Assembly (NCBI GenBank): GCA_964545545.1
Contig: CAZJGK010000001.1
Span: forward strand, 1-64,000
From: JAHJTW01 sp964545545
GTDB taxonomy: Bacteria; Krumholzibacteriota; Krumholzibacteriia; LZORAL124-64-63
Length of the DNA stretch: 64,000 nucleotides
Direction of reading: 5' to 3'
In this document: one piece after another, positions 13,412 to 22,791 of the stretch
How positions within the stretch are numbered: position 1 is the first letter of the stretch
Layout of the letters: each line of letters opens with the position of its first letter
The notes under the pieces: generated by a model
Databases searched by the model: none
The model's input: the letters and a program-made list of their open reading frames with translations, nothing else
What the model was told of the DNA's origin: nothing
Made by a program: the position numbers and the translations under genes

Positions 13412-15682
13412 CTACTCGCCGAATTCATCGGCCAGTTCGTGGTCCACCACGTAGATGCAGACTTCGCGTGCGCCCTGTTCGTTGTAGCCGTACTTGTCCT
13501 GCAGGTTGTTCAACAGGTAGGTCACATCGTCCTGGATCTTGCGGTCGTAGGTCCGAAAATCGTCGCTGCCGAAATCCTTCAGGGCGCGCCGGAAATTGGC
13601 GTTGCGCAGGAAGGGCGCCAGCACCTTGTCCTTGAGACTGAAGACATAGCGTTTGTGCAGCTCGGCGAACAGCCGGGTGTCCCCGATTTCCTTGCCCTCG
13701 ACCATGATCTCCTGGGTGAGTGTGCGCGAGGTGTACTCGCGCTGGGTTTCCGCGCGGAATTCCCGGCGCCGGTCCTCCCCCGCGTCCTCCCCGAGCAGAT
13801 GGGCCTCGATGCCGGCCAGAAAACTCTCGGTGATCTCGAGTTTGTTCCCCGTGTACGAACAGACCGCGGTGGTCCCGGTCTCGTAGTTCAGGGCGAACAG
13901 GTAGTTCTGCAGATCCCGCGCGATACCCTCCTCGTTGTAGTAGTACAGGGACTCCTTGACCTCCTGCAGGATCTGGTAGTTGTACTGGCGGCGCAAACTG
14001 TCCAGGAAACCCTCCGGTATCTGCTTGGCCAGTTCCGGTCGCGTCCGGGTGAAGAAGGCGATCAGGGTGTCCATGGTGATCATCTTCCCGTCGCGCGCGA
14101 AATTCGAGAACAGGTCGTGGAAGATCGCGATGGAATCACGGCCACTGAACCCGCCCTGTCCTTCGGTCTCGGCCTCGGCGATGATGCGGCGCCTGATCCG
14201 GGCCGTGAAGTTCTTGCGATCCTCCTCGTCCAGCCAGACCGGAATGATGCCCGTGTAGATGGCCATCTTGAGCAGGTGGAGATTCTCGTCGCAGTACAGC
14301 TTGTACTTGTCCGCATCGCCGATCCAGTCCAGCATGGCTTCTGATTTTTCGTTCAAACGGCTGGCGATGACCACCCGCGCAAAATTCTCCAGCACCCGCG
14401 GCAGGAAACTCTCCCCGATGTGGCGACCGAAGATGTTCTTGTAGATCGCCACCTCCGTGGCCGAATCCAGCACATAGGAAATATTGACGAACTCGATGCG
14501 GTCGCTCAGGGACTGGAAACCGCGAATGTTCTTGTTGTCCTCGGGATTCATGACTCCCATGAACAGGGAATAGACCCGCTCTTCGATCTCTTCGACCTTG
14601 TGCACACCGTCGCTGATGATGTTGTGCAGCTCCAGCAGGCGCTCGCGGTTGAATCCCTTGATGTCCATCAGGGCGTAGATGCCGTTGTTCGTGCGGGCAT
14701 AGCGGGAAAAAATGTACCGCACCTTGTTGCTGTCCTGCAACAGGGTCCCGACGCGGCGCTGGAGAACGGGATTGGTCAGCACCGGCTGCTTGGTCAGCCG
14801 GTCCCCTGGATTGAAGACCGTGATCCCCTCTCCGAGGCGGCGGTCGAAACGGTAGGGGCGGGCATGGATCATCTCCAACACTTTTTCGGGATCGCCAAGC
14901 CGATGCAGCAAGGCCTTGTACAGCGAACTGCAGATCGTGCAGGGCTGGTCCCGGAAAACCCAGTCGTAGTCCTTGCTGGTCGACAGATTCCACTTGAACT
15001 GGTCGTTGGCGAACAAACCGTCAAGAAACGCGGAACGCTGATCCCGCGGCACCTGCAACAACGGGTTATCGTGACTCGGGCAGGGTACCTCGACAAAGCG
15101 CTGGGAGGCGGACAGTTCGTCGGGGCTCGCCCCTTCGCCGCGGCGTTCGAGCAGGCGGCTCAACCTCCCCCCGGTCTCGGTATCCGCGTGCAAGGATCCT
15201 TCCAGCAGCCCGCGGTCCAGACGCCAGACCGTCTCGTAGCGGCAGCCCTGGGGGCTGTTTGCGTACTCCTCGAATTTGCGCAGCATGTTGTTCAGGAAGG
15301 TGGACTTGCCACAGCCGGGAGGCCCGTCGAACAGATAGATCTTGTTTTGCTGGGCGCCTCCGCGAAAACCGTCGATCATGGAAATCAGGCGGTTGGCAAA
15401 CAGCCGGTCGGCGAAAAACGGCTGGTCCGCGCCTGCGACGAACAGGCGGCTGCAATCGTAGCCGATGAAGTTGATGGACTCGGGGTCTTCCGGGTATTCA
15501 TCGAACCCTTCACCCACGTAGGTCATCACCATGTCGTAAAACACCTGATGGACGTTGCGGATCAACCGCTCGGGATGTTTCTGCAAAAGCGCGATAAACG
15601 CGGCGAAGGAAATCGTTCGCGCCTGGTCCAAAACCTCCTGGCTCTTGGCCAGATTGGCCAGCGCTTTGCTCACAACATCCAC
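13412..15682 (-). CDS. Second PrkA-like AAA+ serine kinase/ATPase (756 aa)
   Basis: This AAA+ protein of PrkA type has NFIGYDCSRLFVAGADQPF, Walker A FDGPPGCGKST (119-127), the cysteine-containing insert PCPSHDNPLLQVPRD and the downstream block YAGIMDIKGF-like (GIYALMDIKGFNRERLLELHN) that in PrkA precedes the kinase-like C-terminus. It is about 110 residues longer than E. coli YeaG and clearly diverged from the paralogue at 18632. The GTG at 15682 is chosen as start because AAGGGAGTGG lies ten bases upstream; long upstream reading has low-complexity shadow sequence. It starts three bases after the spoVR stop, so it is the last gene of the four-gene operon. Confidence 0.82.
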   Translation of the reverse strand: MDVVSKALANLAKSQEVLDQARTISFAAFIALLQKHPERLIRNVHQVFYDMVMTYVGEGFDEYPEDPESINFIGYDCSRLFVAGADQPFFADRLFANRLISMIDGFRGGAQQNKIYLFDGPPGCGKSTFLNNMLRKFEEYANSPQGCRYETVWRLDRGLLEGSLHADTETGGRLSRLLERRGEGASPDELSASQRFVEVPCPSHDNPLLQVPRDQRSAFLDGLFANDQFKWNLSTSKDYDWVFRDQPCTICSSLYKALLHRLGDPEKVLEMIHARPYRFDRRLGEGITVFNPGDRLTKQPVLTNPVLQRRVGTLLQDSNKVRYIFSRYARTNNGIYALMDIKGFNRERLLELHNIISDGVHKVEEIEERVYSLFMGVMNPEDNKNIRGFQSLSDRIEFVNISYVLDSATEVAIYKNIFGRHIGESFLPRVLENFARVVIASRLNEKSEAMLDWIGDADKYKLYCDENLHLLKMAIYTGIIPVWLDEEDRKNFTARIRRRIIAEAETEGQGGFSGRDSIAIFHDLFSNFARDGKMITMDTLIAFFTRTRPELAKQIPEGFLDSLRRQYNYQILQEVKESLYYYNEEGIARDLQNYLFALNYETGTTAVCSYTGNKLEITESFLAGIEAHLLGEDAGEDRRREFRAETQREYTSRTLTQEIMVEGKEIGDTRLFAELHKRYVFSLKDKVLAPFLRNANFRRALKDFGSDDFRTYDRKIQDDVTYLLNNLQDKYGYNEQGAREVCIYVVDHELADEFGE

Positions 15683-15684
15683 GA

Positions 15685-17334
15685 TCAGACCACTCCCTTG
15701 TTCAGCTTGCGGTCCTTCATGACATAGCGCACCCGCTCCCACTCGATCTCCGGCGCGGGTTCGGGTTGCGGTGCCATGCCCGGCAATACGGGTTGTGCCG
15801 CCTGGTCGGGTTTCTTGATTGATTTCACCGCGGTGGTTTCCAGGGTCACCTTGCCTCCCCACAGGAATTCCAACCCCAGCATGGTGTTGTGGATGAAATC
15901 GCTCACCAGAGGCATCCCCTCGAAATGGTGGTCGAGGAAAAGGGTGTCATTTCCCGTCTTGTCCACATCCACGGTGATGAACGGCGGGTGGTAAAGGGAT
16001 TCCTTGACCATGGCCTTGTAGTCGTCGGCCTTGCGGCTCTTGACGTACCAGCGCCAGACCATGCGCTGCTCGTCCAGCGTCTTGTCGGCGACGAACAGCC
16101 GGTTCCGGTCGATGAAATCCTGCTCGATGAAAGTGTTGACGAACAGGAAGTCGTTGTAATTCTCCCGCACCCTGAAAATGAAGTCGCGTCCGCTGTCCGT
16201 CTTGTGGTCGAACCTACGGCGTTGATCGATGTCCACCAGCGCCAGGAAATCCTGGCTGAAGCGCCCCTTGTCGGCCGCCTCCTCGATGAAGTAGAACAGC
16301 CGCATGCCCAGCGCATAGGGATTCAAGCCAACCCGCGGCATGGCCGTCACGGCGGAATTGATCCGCGCAAAATCCACCTCGTGCCCCTGGATCCGGTCGT
16401 CCTTCATGAAAAGTGTTTCGTGCCAGTAGCTGGCCCAACCCTCGTTCATGATCTTGGTGCGGATCTGGGGCTGAAAGTACAGAGAGGTCTTGCGCACGAT
16501 CTGCAGGATGGCCTTCATCCAGCGGTTTTCTTCCTGGGCCAGGAAGGGGGAATGGTCCAGCACGAACTGCATGATGTCACGGACATGTTCCGGGTGGGGT
16601 TTGTCGGCCTTGTGGAACAAGGCGAGGAATTCCGGGTGCCGGGCCGTGACATCCTGGAAAAAGACCTCCTCTCCCCCGGTCCCATGATCGCGCATGCAGA
16701 CATTGTAGCGCTCGATTTCCTTGACGTATTCGTTGACCCGGACCTTTTTGCGCTCCTGCAGGAAGACGTCGAAGTAGTAGTCGACCCGGCGCGAAACCCC
16801 ATTGCGCGGAGGCCGGTGCAGCTCCGCGAGCAACCGGTGGTAATCGACGAGGTTGTCCAGGGAACGGGCAAACTCGATGACGTAATCCGCCCAGCGTCCG
16901 TGTTCGCCGCGCAGCCGGGAAATGTTGCGCTTGTCCGCCAGGGCCTGGCCGGTGAAATCATCGTCCCAGGTATGGCGGAAAAATAGATTGTTCTGGAAGA
17001 AGTCGATGTGCCCCAGGACGTGGTAGAAGATCATCACGTTCAACCAGTCGGGGTTGTTGTCGTTGTAGTAGCTGATGGCCGGCCGCGTGTTGATGACCGT
17101 CTCGAAGGGGTTGCTCGGGTACAGCTCGTAGCGTCCCTTGCCCTTGAGCACCTGCACATCGTGAACCCAGAAATCATAGATGGTGGGGATCATGATCTTG
17201 GGCGAAAGCTCGATCAGGTCGCGATTGGTGACGATGTACTCGAGGGTCTCATCCTCGAATTCCAGGCCGGCGTCGCGGGCGCGCTCCTTGCATCCCTCCA
17301 TGATGGCTTTGGTATGTTGGTCGATCAGTTCCAT
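15685..17334 (-). CDS. spoVR: SpoVR/YcgB family protein
   Basis: The 549-residue protein has SpoVR family blocks: YELYPSNPFETVINTRPAISYYNDNNPDWLNVMIFYHVLGHIDFFQNN, then PHPEHVRDIMQFVLDHSP and MNEGWASYWHETLFM near the middle, and ARINSAVTAMPRVGLNPYALGMRLF. In Bacillus SpoVR affects the spore cortex; in non-sporulating bacteria the homologue YcgB forms a module with the YeaG kinase and YeaH, tied to nitrogen-starvation and stationary-phase stress. The biochemical function is not known. The His/Glu residues in YHVLGHIDF and NEGWASYWHE look like a metal site, which is inference. It lies 17 bases from yeaH. Confidence 0.92.
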   Translation of the reverse strand: MELIDQHTKAIMEGCKERARDAGLEFEDETLEYIVTNRDLIELSPKIMIPTIYDFWVHDVQVLKGKGRYELYPSNPFETVINTRPAISYYNDNNPDWLNVMIFYHVLGHIDFFQNNLFFRHTWDDDFTGQALADKRNISRLRGEHGRWADYVIEFARSLDNLVDYHRLLAELHRPPRNGVSRRVDYYFDVFLQERKKVRVNEYVKEIERYNVCMRDHGTGGEEVFFQDVTARHPEFLALFHKADKPHPEHVRDIMQFVLDHSPFLAQEENRWMKAILQIVRKTSLYFQPQIRTKIMNEGWASYWHETLFMKDDRIQGHEVDFARINSAVTAMPRVGLNPYALGMRLFYFIEEAADKGRFSQDFLALVDIDQRRRFDHKTDSGRDFIFRVRENYNDFLFVNTFIEQDFIDRNRLFVADKTLDEQRMVWRWYVKSRKADDYKAMVKESLYHPPFITVDVDKTGNDTLFLDHHFEGMPLVSDFIHNTMLGLEFLWGGKVTLETTAVKSIKKPDQAAQPVLPGMAPQPEPAPEIEWERVRYVMKDRKLNKGVV

Positions 17335-17351
17335 GGTCCCGGCTTCCGGTA

Positions 17352-18623
17352 TTATTCGCTGATCAGGTGCTTGATGCCCTCGATGATCCGCGGCTCGTCC
17401 GCATCCTCGTTCATCACATCCAGGCGCAACAAGTGCTTCTTCTCGTCCAGCCAGCCCGACTTCTGCAGATACTTCTGGACCTCGGTCTCACCGCTGGAGC
17501 CGTAGGAATTCTCCGCGATGGTCACGCCCACCCGGCTGGCGTAACCCATCATTTGCTCAAGCTCGGGCAACATCTCCTTGCCCTCGCTGTCCCAGTCGTC
17601 GCCGTCGGTGCCGTGGAAAACGTAGATATTATAGTCGTGGGACAGGTTTCCCTTTTTGACGATCTCGTTGACCAGCCTGAACGCCGCCGAGACCTTGGTT
17701 CCCCCGGCCACCCGGCTGTTGTAGTACGTGTAGAAGTCAGGCACTTCCTTGGCTTCGGTGTCGTGGAGAATGAACCGCGATTCCACCTGCCCTCCGTACT
17801 GGTAGAGGATCCAGCTGTAGATCATCACGTGCTGGCTGACCACGACGTCGGTCGGCTTGCCGCTCATCGAACCGGAGTAATCCCGCAGGAAGAAAACCAG
17901 GGCCTGACTTTCGTAGTCCTTCTCCCGCGACAGGATGCGGTAAACGTGATCCTGGGGCGCCACCAGGAAATCGCGGGGATCCAGATCCCCCTCCGCATCA
18001 ACGCGTCCGAGCGCGAGGTTGGTCTTGATGATCTGGCGCAGGGTGGCCTTCTTGTCCAGCAACTGGCCGAAGCCGCGGTGGCGATCGGTCAGGTCGTAGT
18101 TGTAGCGCGTCAGGGAACGTTTCTTGCCCTTGTTCTTCAGGTTGGGCAAGGAGAACTGTTCGGTCAGGATCTTGCCCAGGTCGTAGGCGTTGGATTCCAT
18201 CTCGTGGGCCTGGCCCTCGCCCTGTCCGGGTCCGGCGCCTTCGCCCTCGCCGGGCTGGGGCCGCACGGGTTGCTCGCCGATGACATCGCCCTCTTCACCT
18301 TCGCCGCTGCCGCCCGAGCCGTCTCCCTCGGCCTGCTGTTTGAAATTGGGGTCATGGATGAACTTGTCTTCCACCGTGGTCGGCACCACGACGACCTTGT
18401 CCTTGCCGCCGCGGCCGGGCTTGACCAGTTTGCCGATCCGGATCTTGCGGGGAAACCCGTCCTTCTCACGCTGCTTGTCTCGTTCCATGAGATCGTCAAG
18501 CGACTTGATACGGGCGCTGTAGCTGCCGTTGGCGAGGCTCAAGGCCTGGAGCAACGGCAGATCGGCCAGATCGTAAAACCCGGTGATATGCCGCAAGAGA
18601 TCGAGTTTCGGGTCCATGCTCAT
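17352..18623 (-). CDS. yeaH: YeaH/DUF444 family protein with von Willebrand A domain
   Basis: The 423-residue product starts at MSMDPKLD (CGGGGAC upstream), eight bases after the prkA stop. It has a basic N-terminal region, a low-complexity Gly/Glu/Gln linker (DGSGGSGEGEEGD to GEGAGPGQGEG) and a C-terminal VWA-like domain with the MIDAS motif DYSGSM in ALVFFLRDYSGSMSGKPTD. The end includes HGTDGDDWDSEGKEMLPELE. DUF444 proteins accompany PrkA kinases almost everywhere and are thought to act with them as a complex or substrate. It sits between prkA and spoVR, the canonical order. Confidence 0.9.
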   Translation of the reverse strand: MSMDPKLDLLRHITGFYDLADLPLLQALSLANGSYSARIKSLDDLMERDKQREKDGFPRKIRIGKLVKPGRGGKDKVVVVPTTVEDKFIHDPNFKQQAEGDGSGGSGEGEEGDVIGEQPVRPQPGEGEGAGPGQGEGQAHEMESNAYDLGKILTEQFSLPNLKNKGKKRSLTRYNYDLTDRHRGFGQLLDKKATLRQIIKTNLALGRVDAEGDLDPRDFLVAPQDHVYRILSREKDYESQALVFFLRDYSGSMSGKPTDVVVSQHVMIYSWILYQYGGQVESRFILHDTEAKEVPDFYTYYNSRVAGGTKVSAAFRLVNEIVKKGNLSHDYNIYVFHGTDGDDWDSEGKEMLPELEQMMGYASRVGVTIAENSYGSSGETEVQKYLQKSGWLDEKKHLLRLDVMNEDADEPRIIEGIKHLISE

Positions 18624-18631
18624 GTCCCCGC

Positions 18632-20692
18632 TCAGTTCTCGTCTTCCTGGGTGCAGAAATACTCGATGGTCTTCTGCGCGCAGGTCCGGCAATAGCCCAG
18701 TTTGTTCAGCATGGTGTCGACCATGCGGTCGTACAGCTTCTGGTTCTCCTCGTTGGTGCGGTTGGCCAGGGCTCCGATGAGGCTGCCCGCCCCGGCGATA
18801 TCACTCTTGAGACGCACGTCGGTGACGGCCTTGACCAACTCGAGGTTGTCCATGAAGTCGTAGTTGGGATCCATGCTGATCTTCTGGCCGTAGATCTTGC
18901 GGATCGAGGTGCGGAAGGTTTCGCGCTGCTCGTCGGTCTTCAGCTGCAGCCGCTCCTCGATGCTGCGGATGAACCGTTCGTCCACCTTCAGGGCCTTCAA
19001 CTCTCCCGTCTGGGGATCCTTGTACTTCCACATCTTGTCGGTGCCGAGTTGCTCGGCGTCGATGCCGATGATCATGTTGACGTAGTTCATCACATCCTTG
19101 CGGATGGCCTGGGGCTCGTCCATGTAGGCGTTGAACATCTCGGTCATGATGCGTTCGCGGTACAGCCCGCGCGCCACCTTCAGATCCGACAGGAACTTGG
19201 CCCGGTCGTTGGGCTCGTTGACGTAATCCAGGATCACCCGTTCGATGGTCTTGAACACGTCGTAGGCGAACATGCAGCAGCCCTCGTTGGTCTCGCTGCT
19301 TTCGATCAGCAACTGGATGGCGCGGCCCAGGTTGCGCTGGCCCAGCCCTTTCTGGCCAAAACGGTTCGTGATGTCGGTGTCCTGACTCAACGTGTCGATG
19401 ACCTCGGCCAGGGCCTTGATGCTCTTTTCCCCGGCCACCTCGCCCGCGGCGAGCTTCATGGTCTCGACCGGCGTGAGCTTTTCGCTGTGAGGCAACCGGC
19501 TCAGAACGGCGGCGGTGCTGGCCGCGTAATTGAGATTCGGATCCTGGTGCAGTTCCTCGCGCATCAACGTGGTCTTGGTCTCGCTGCCGATGGCGTACTG
19601 GGTCAGCTCGGCCTGCAGCTTGTAGTTGGTGTTGTGCGAGATGTAGCTGATGCGGCAGCGGTCGACGATGGGCGCCTCCTCCTTCTCCGCCAAAAAGAGG
19701 TTGAATTCGCTGTTGTTGCTGGTGGCGATGATCAGGGTGTCGATGGGCCACTTGAAACCGTCTATCTCGATGGTGCGGTTCTGGATCACGCCCAGGTAGA
19801 CCTGCACGAGATCCTTCTTGTTCTTGAACATCTCGTCGGAGAAATGGATGCCGCCGCCGGCAACCCGCGCCAGCGCCCCGCGCCGCAGATCGAAGCGGTA
19901 GGGATTGTTCGTGTCGGAGATGTGCAGCAGGCGCTGGATGGATTCCTCTCCCAGCAGATCCACGGCGCTGGAAGTGATCTTGTCCTTGGCCGGGTACTTG
20001 CCCGTGACCGTGCCCAGGCTTTCGGTCAACGGCACAAGGATCACGTCGACGAACCCGAGCATGTCGACCATCTTGCCCTGGCAGTATTGGCGTATGTCGT
20101 TCCAGATGTAACTGGAGCACGCCCCCATGGGCCGGTAGTTCTCGAACATCTTGTCCAGCTGTTCGTCGCTCAGACCGATCTTGCGCGCCAGGTACTCGCG
20201 GCTCTGCTCGGGGGTTTCCAGCAGGTTCATGGCCAGGATGCAGGGATCCTCGTAGGTCTGGCTTTCGATGGTCGCTATCTTGCCGTATGTCCCGATTTTA
20301 TCCAACCCGCCGAAGCGGAACGTGTACTTGTGATTGGGATCCTGGGCAAGAAATTCCCGGTACAGGCGGCTGACGAATTCCACGAAGAAGGTTTTGCCGT
20401 TGCCCGGCTCCCCCACCAGGACGTAGGCCATCTCCTTGCTGCTGCCCCCCTCGGCGGCGTCCTTCACATAGGACACGAAGCTGTTGATTTCATCATACAG
20501 CCCGATGATATGCTTCTTCCCGCGACGAAAGATCTTGAAATCGTAGGTGCTCCGGCCGTTGGCCACCACCTTTTCGATCTCGTCGGAGAGGATCATCCGG
20601 GTGATCCCTTCAAAAGCGTTCTCGAACACCCTCTCACCGTTCTTCAGCGCCACCAGGTGGTTGTGAAGAGGATTCTGCGTCACTTCTGCCAT
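18632..20692 (-). CDS. prkA: PrkA/YeaG serine protein kinase
   Basis: This 686-residue protein of YeaG type has Walker A LVGEPGNGKT (94-101), then LDKIGTYGKIATIESQTYEDPCILAMNLLETP, HISDTNNPYRFDLRRGALARVAGGGIHFSDEMFKNKKDLVQVYLG (sensor/ring regions) and TLIIATSNNSEFN. The C-terminal end carries a cysteine cluster YCRTC...YFC. YeaG is an AAA+-linked Ser/Thr kinase of the nitrogen-starvation response. The start at 20692 is picked at the family's N-terminus; the longer reading upstream has no ribosome site. It is the first gene of the operon, with a sigma-54 promoter about 100 bp upstream. Confidence 0.93.
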   Translation of the reverse strand: MAEVTQNPLHNHLVALKNGERVFENAFEGITRMILSDEIEKVVANGRSTYDFKIFRRGKKHIIGLYDEINSFVSYVKDAAEGGSSKEMAYVLVGEPGNGKTFFVEFVSRLYREFLAQDPNHKYTFRFGGLDKIGTYGKIATIESQTYEDPCILAMNLLETPEQSREYLARKIGLSDEQLDKMFENYRPMGACSSYIWNDIRQYCQGKMVDMLGFVDVILVPLTESLGTVTGKYPAKDKITSSAVDLLGEESIQRLLHISDTNNPYRFDLRRGALARVAGGGIHFSDEMFKNKKDLVQVYLGVIQNRTIEIDGFKWPIDTLIIATSNNSEFNLFLAEKEEAPIVDRCRISYISHNTNYKLQAELTQYAIGSETKTTLMREELHQDPNLNYAASTAAVLSRLPHSEKLTPVETMKLAAGEVAGEKSIKALAEVIDTLSQDTDITNRFGQKGLGQRNLGRAIQLLIESSETNEGCCMFAYDVFKTIERVILDYVNEPNDRAKFLSDLKVARGLYRERIMTEMFNAYMDEPQAIRKDVMNYVNMIIGIDAEQLGTDKMWKYKDPQTGELKALKVDERFIRSIEERLQLKTDEQRETFRTSIRKIYGQKISMDPNYDFMDNLELVKAVTDVRLKSDIAGAGSLIGALANRTNEENQKLYDRMVDTMLNKLGYCRTCAQKTIEYFCTQEDEN

Positions 20693-20752
20693 GATCGACC
20701 CCCGTATGGATCCTGTTCGCGGTAACGGGCCCGGGTTCCAGGCGCCTTCTAC

Positions 20753-20770
20753 AGGCGGTCGACACCGCCT
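20753..20770 (-). promoter_or_regulatory. Hairpin in the predicted prkA 5' leader
   Basis: On the minus strand AGGCGGT-GTCG-ACCGCCT forms a perfect seven-pair stem with a four-base loop, just downstream of the predicted sigma-54 start site. It may stabilise the leader. No ligand or protein partner can be named. Confidence 0.4.
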
Positions 20771-20785
20771 TCGGTCAGAACATAT

Positions 20786-20802
20786 CGCAAGGGTTGTGCC
20801 GA
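20786..20802 (-). promoter_or_regulatory. Sigma-54 (-24/-12) promoter of the prkA operon
   Basis: Read on the minus strand: CGGCACAACCCTTGCG. The GG and GC dinucleotides are exactly ten bases apart, as in the consensus TGGCAC-N5-TTGC; only the leading T is changed. Transcription would start near 20775, giving a leader of about 80 bases before prkA. The E. coli yeaGH genes are known to depend on sigma-54, which supports this reading. Confidence 0.75.
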
Positions 20803-20898
20803 ATCTAGACTTAGTGTGCAGCCCTGGTTGTGGAGGCGGTGGTCCCTTCGCTGGTCCGGGGCGCATCCCTTGGCTAAAAGAAAGGAACTCGCGGGGAA

Positions 20899-20917
20899 CC
20901 CGCCACTATTTGGCGGG
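20899..20917 (-). terminator. Hairpin beyond the 3' end of the ABC transporter operon
   Basis: CCCGCC-ACTATTT-GGCGGG lies 39 bases beyond the stop of the ABC gene. No T-run follows on the minus strand, so termination is possible but not certain. Confidence 0.35.
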
Positions 20918-20955
20918 AGACGGGAAACACCTGCGTCCGCCCTTGTGCAGTTCGG

Positions 20956-22791
20956 TCAGATGGCCAGTCCCTTGAACTGGCTGACATAAAGCTCATGGTA
21001 AAAACCCTTGCGGTCGAGGAGCTCTTGGTGCCGGCCCTGCTCGACGATCTCGCCCTCATCGATCACAATCACGTTGTCGGCGTCACGGATGGTGCTCAGA
21101 CGGTGGGCGATGATGAAGCTGGTGCGCCCCTTCATCAGGCGCAGCAAGGCCTCCTGAATACGGGCTTCGGTACGGGTGTCCACGCTGCTGGTGGCCTCGT
21201 CGAGGATCAGGATCGCCGGATCGGCCAGAACGGCGCGGGCGATGGCCAGCATCTGCCGCTGGCCCTGGCTCAGGTTGCTCGCACGCTCGGAAAGTTTCGT
21301 ATCGTATCCCTCCGGCAGCAGGCGGATGAAGTGGTCCGCGTCGGCCAGTTGGGCGGCGCGCACGACATCCTCGTCGCTCGCCTCCAGCTTTCCGAAGCGG
21401 ATGTTCTCCCGCACCGTGTCCGCGAACAGGAAGGTGTCCTGCAGCACCAGACCGAGCTCACGCCGCAGGTCCGACTTGCGAATGTCGCGCAGGTCCCGCC
21501 CGTCGATGGTGATTCGCCCTGCATCCGGTTCGTAGAAGTGCATCAGCAGGTTGATCAGGGTCGTCTTGCCCGCGCCCGTAGGACCGACCAGAGCCACCGC
21601 TTGGCCCGCTTCAGCAGTCAGGGACATACCCCGGATGACCGGCGTTCCGGGCAAGTAACCGAAATCAACCTCCTCGAACGCCACCTCGCCGCGGACGGCA
21701 GCCAGCGGCGGCCGATCCACCGCGTCGATCTCCACCGGGGTGTCCATGACCTCGAACACACGCTCCGCGCCGGCCAGGGCCGCCTGGATCGAGTTGTACA
21801 TGCCGGCCAGTCTGCGCAACGGGTTGATGAAATTGCGTCCGTAGGTGACGAAGGTGGCGATCATGCCGATGGTGGCCAGCCCGCGCAGCGCCAGCCAGCC
21901 GCCCAGCCCCACCAGCACAATGACGAAAAAGTTGCCCAGCACGTTGGTCAGCGGCATCAGCGACAAGGCGTAGCTGTTGGCATAGACCCCCGCCCGACGC
22001 ACCTCCCGGTTCTCGCGTCCGAAATCTTCCGTGGCGCTGTCACTGCGCCCAAAGGCCTTGACGACGCGTTGCCCGCTGATCGTTTCCTCCACGACACCCG
22101 TCATTCGGCCGAGCCGCATCTGCAGGTCGCGGAAACCCTTGCGCGTGTAACGGGCGACGAAGCTGGTGAACCAGAACATCACCGGCAGCACCACCAGCGA
22201 GCCCAGAGCCAACCAGGAATTGAGCAGGAACATGGCCACCAGGATGCCGACCATCGACAGGGTGCTGGCTACCAGTGAGACGACATTCTGCGAGACGGCC
22301 TGGTTGACGGCCTCGATGTCGTTGGTCAAACGACTCATCAGTTCGCCGGCGGTGTGGCGGTCGAAGAACTGCAGCGAGAGCGACTGCATGTGGGTGAAGA
22401 GGTCGCGGCGCAGGCGCTTGAGCGCATCCTGCGAGACCCGCGCCATCAACCAGCTGGACACGGCCTGGCAGGCATTGTCCAGCATGAACACGCCCAGCAG
22501 GATGGCGGCTGCACGCGCCAGACCCTGGACCCGTCCCACGGCGATGAACTTGTCGATCGCCGCGCCGATCAGGTACGGCTCCAGCAATCCCATCGCGATG
22601 TAGCCGAGCACGAAGACCATCACCACAGCCAGGGTTCCCGTGTAGGGCCTCAGGTAGGCGGTCAACCGGCCCAGGGCGCGGCGCGGGGCCTGGGCCTTCT
22701 CGATCCGGCCGGGACGCATGGGATTGCCGCGCATCACCCTGCGGATCCGGCCCAGGTTTTCCTGCGGTGAGCTTTCCTTGGCTTGGGTCAT
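20956..22791 (-). CDS. ABC exporter half-transporter with canonical ATP site (membrane-ATPase fusion)
   Basis: The 611-residue half-transporter has an N-terminal cytoplasmic tail (~1-45), a six-helix membrane domain (RLTAYLRPYTGTLAVVMVFVLGYIAMG onward) and a nucleotide-binding domain with Walker A GPTGAGKTT, Q-loop LVLQDTFLF, signature LSQGQRQ, Walker B ILILDEATSSVD and switch IAHRLSTIRDAD. All catalytic residues are intact. Its ATG overlaps the stop of the upstream gene in ATGA, indicating translational coupling with the partner at 22788. Together they make a heterodimeric exporter of the LmrCD/BmrCD/TM287-288 type, exporting drugs or lipids. The longer upstream reading was rejected because it runs into the partner gene. 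Confidence 0.93.
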   Translation of the reverse strand: MTQAKESSPQENLGRIRRVMRGNPMRPGRIEKAQAPRRALGRLTAYLRPYTGTLAVVMVFVLGYIAMGLLEPYLIGAAIDKFIAVGRVQGLARAAAILLGVFMLDNACQAVSSWLMARVSQDALKRLRRDLFTHMQSLSLQFFDRHTAGELMSRLTNDIEAVNQAVSQNVVSLVASTLSMVGILVAMFLLNSWLALGSLVVLPVMFWFTSFVARYTRKGFRDLQMRLGRMTGVVEETISGQRVVKAFGRSDSATEDFGRENREVRRAGVYANSYALSLMPLTNVLGNFFVIVLVGLGGWLALRGLATIGMIATFVTYGRNFINPLRRLAGMYNSIQAALAGAERVFEVMDTPVEIDAVDRPPLAAVRGEVAFEEVDFGYLPGTPVIRGMSLTAEAGQAVALVGPTGAGKTTLINLLMHFYEPDAGRITIDGRDLRDIRKSDLRRELGLVLQDTFLFADTVRENIRFGKLEASDEDVVRAAQLADADHFIRLLPEGYDTKLSERASNLSQGQRQMLAIARAVLADPAILILDEATSSVDTRTEARIQEALLRLMKGRTSFIIAHRLSTIRDADNVIVIDEGEIVEQGRHQELLDRKGFYHELYVSQFKGLAI

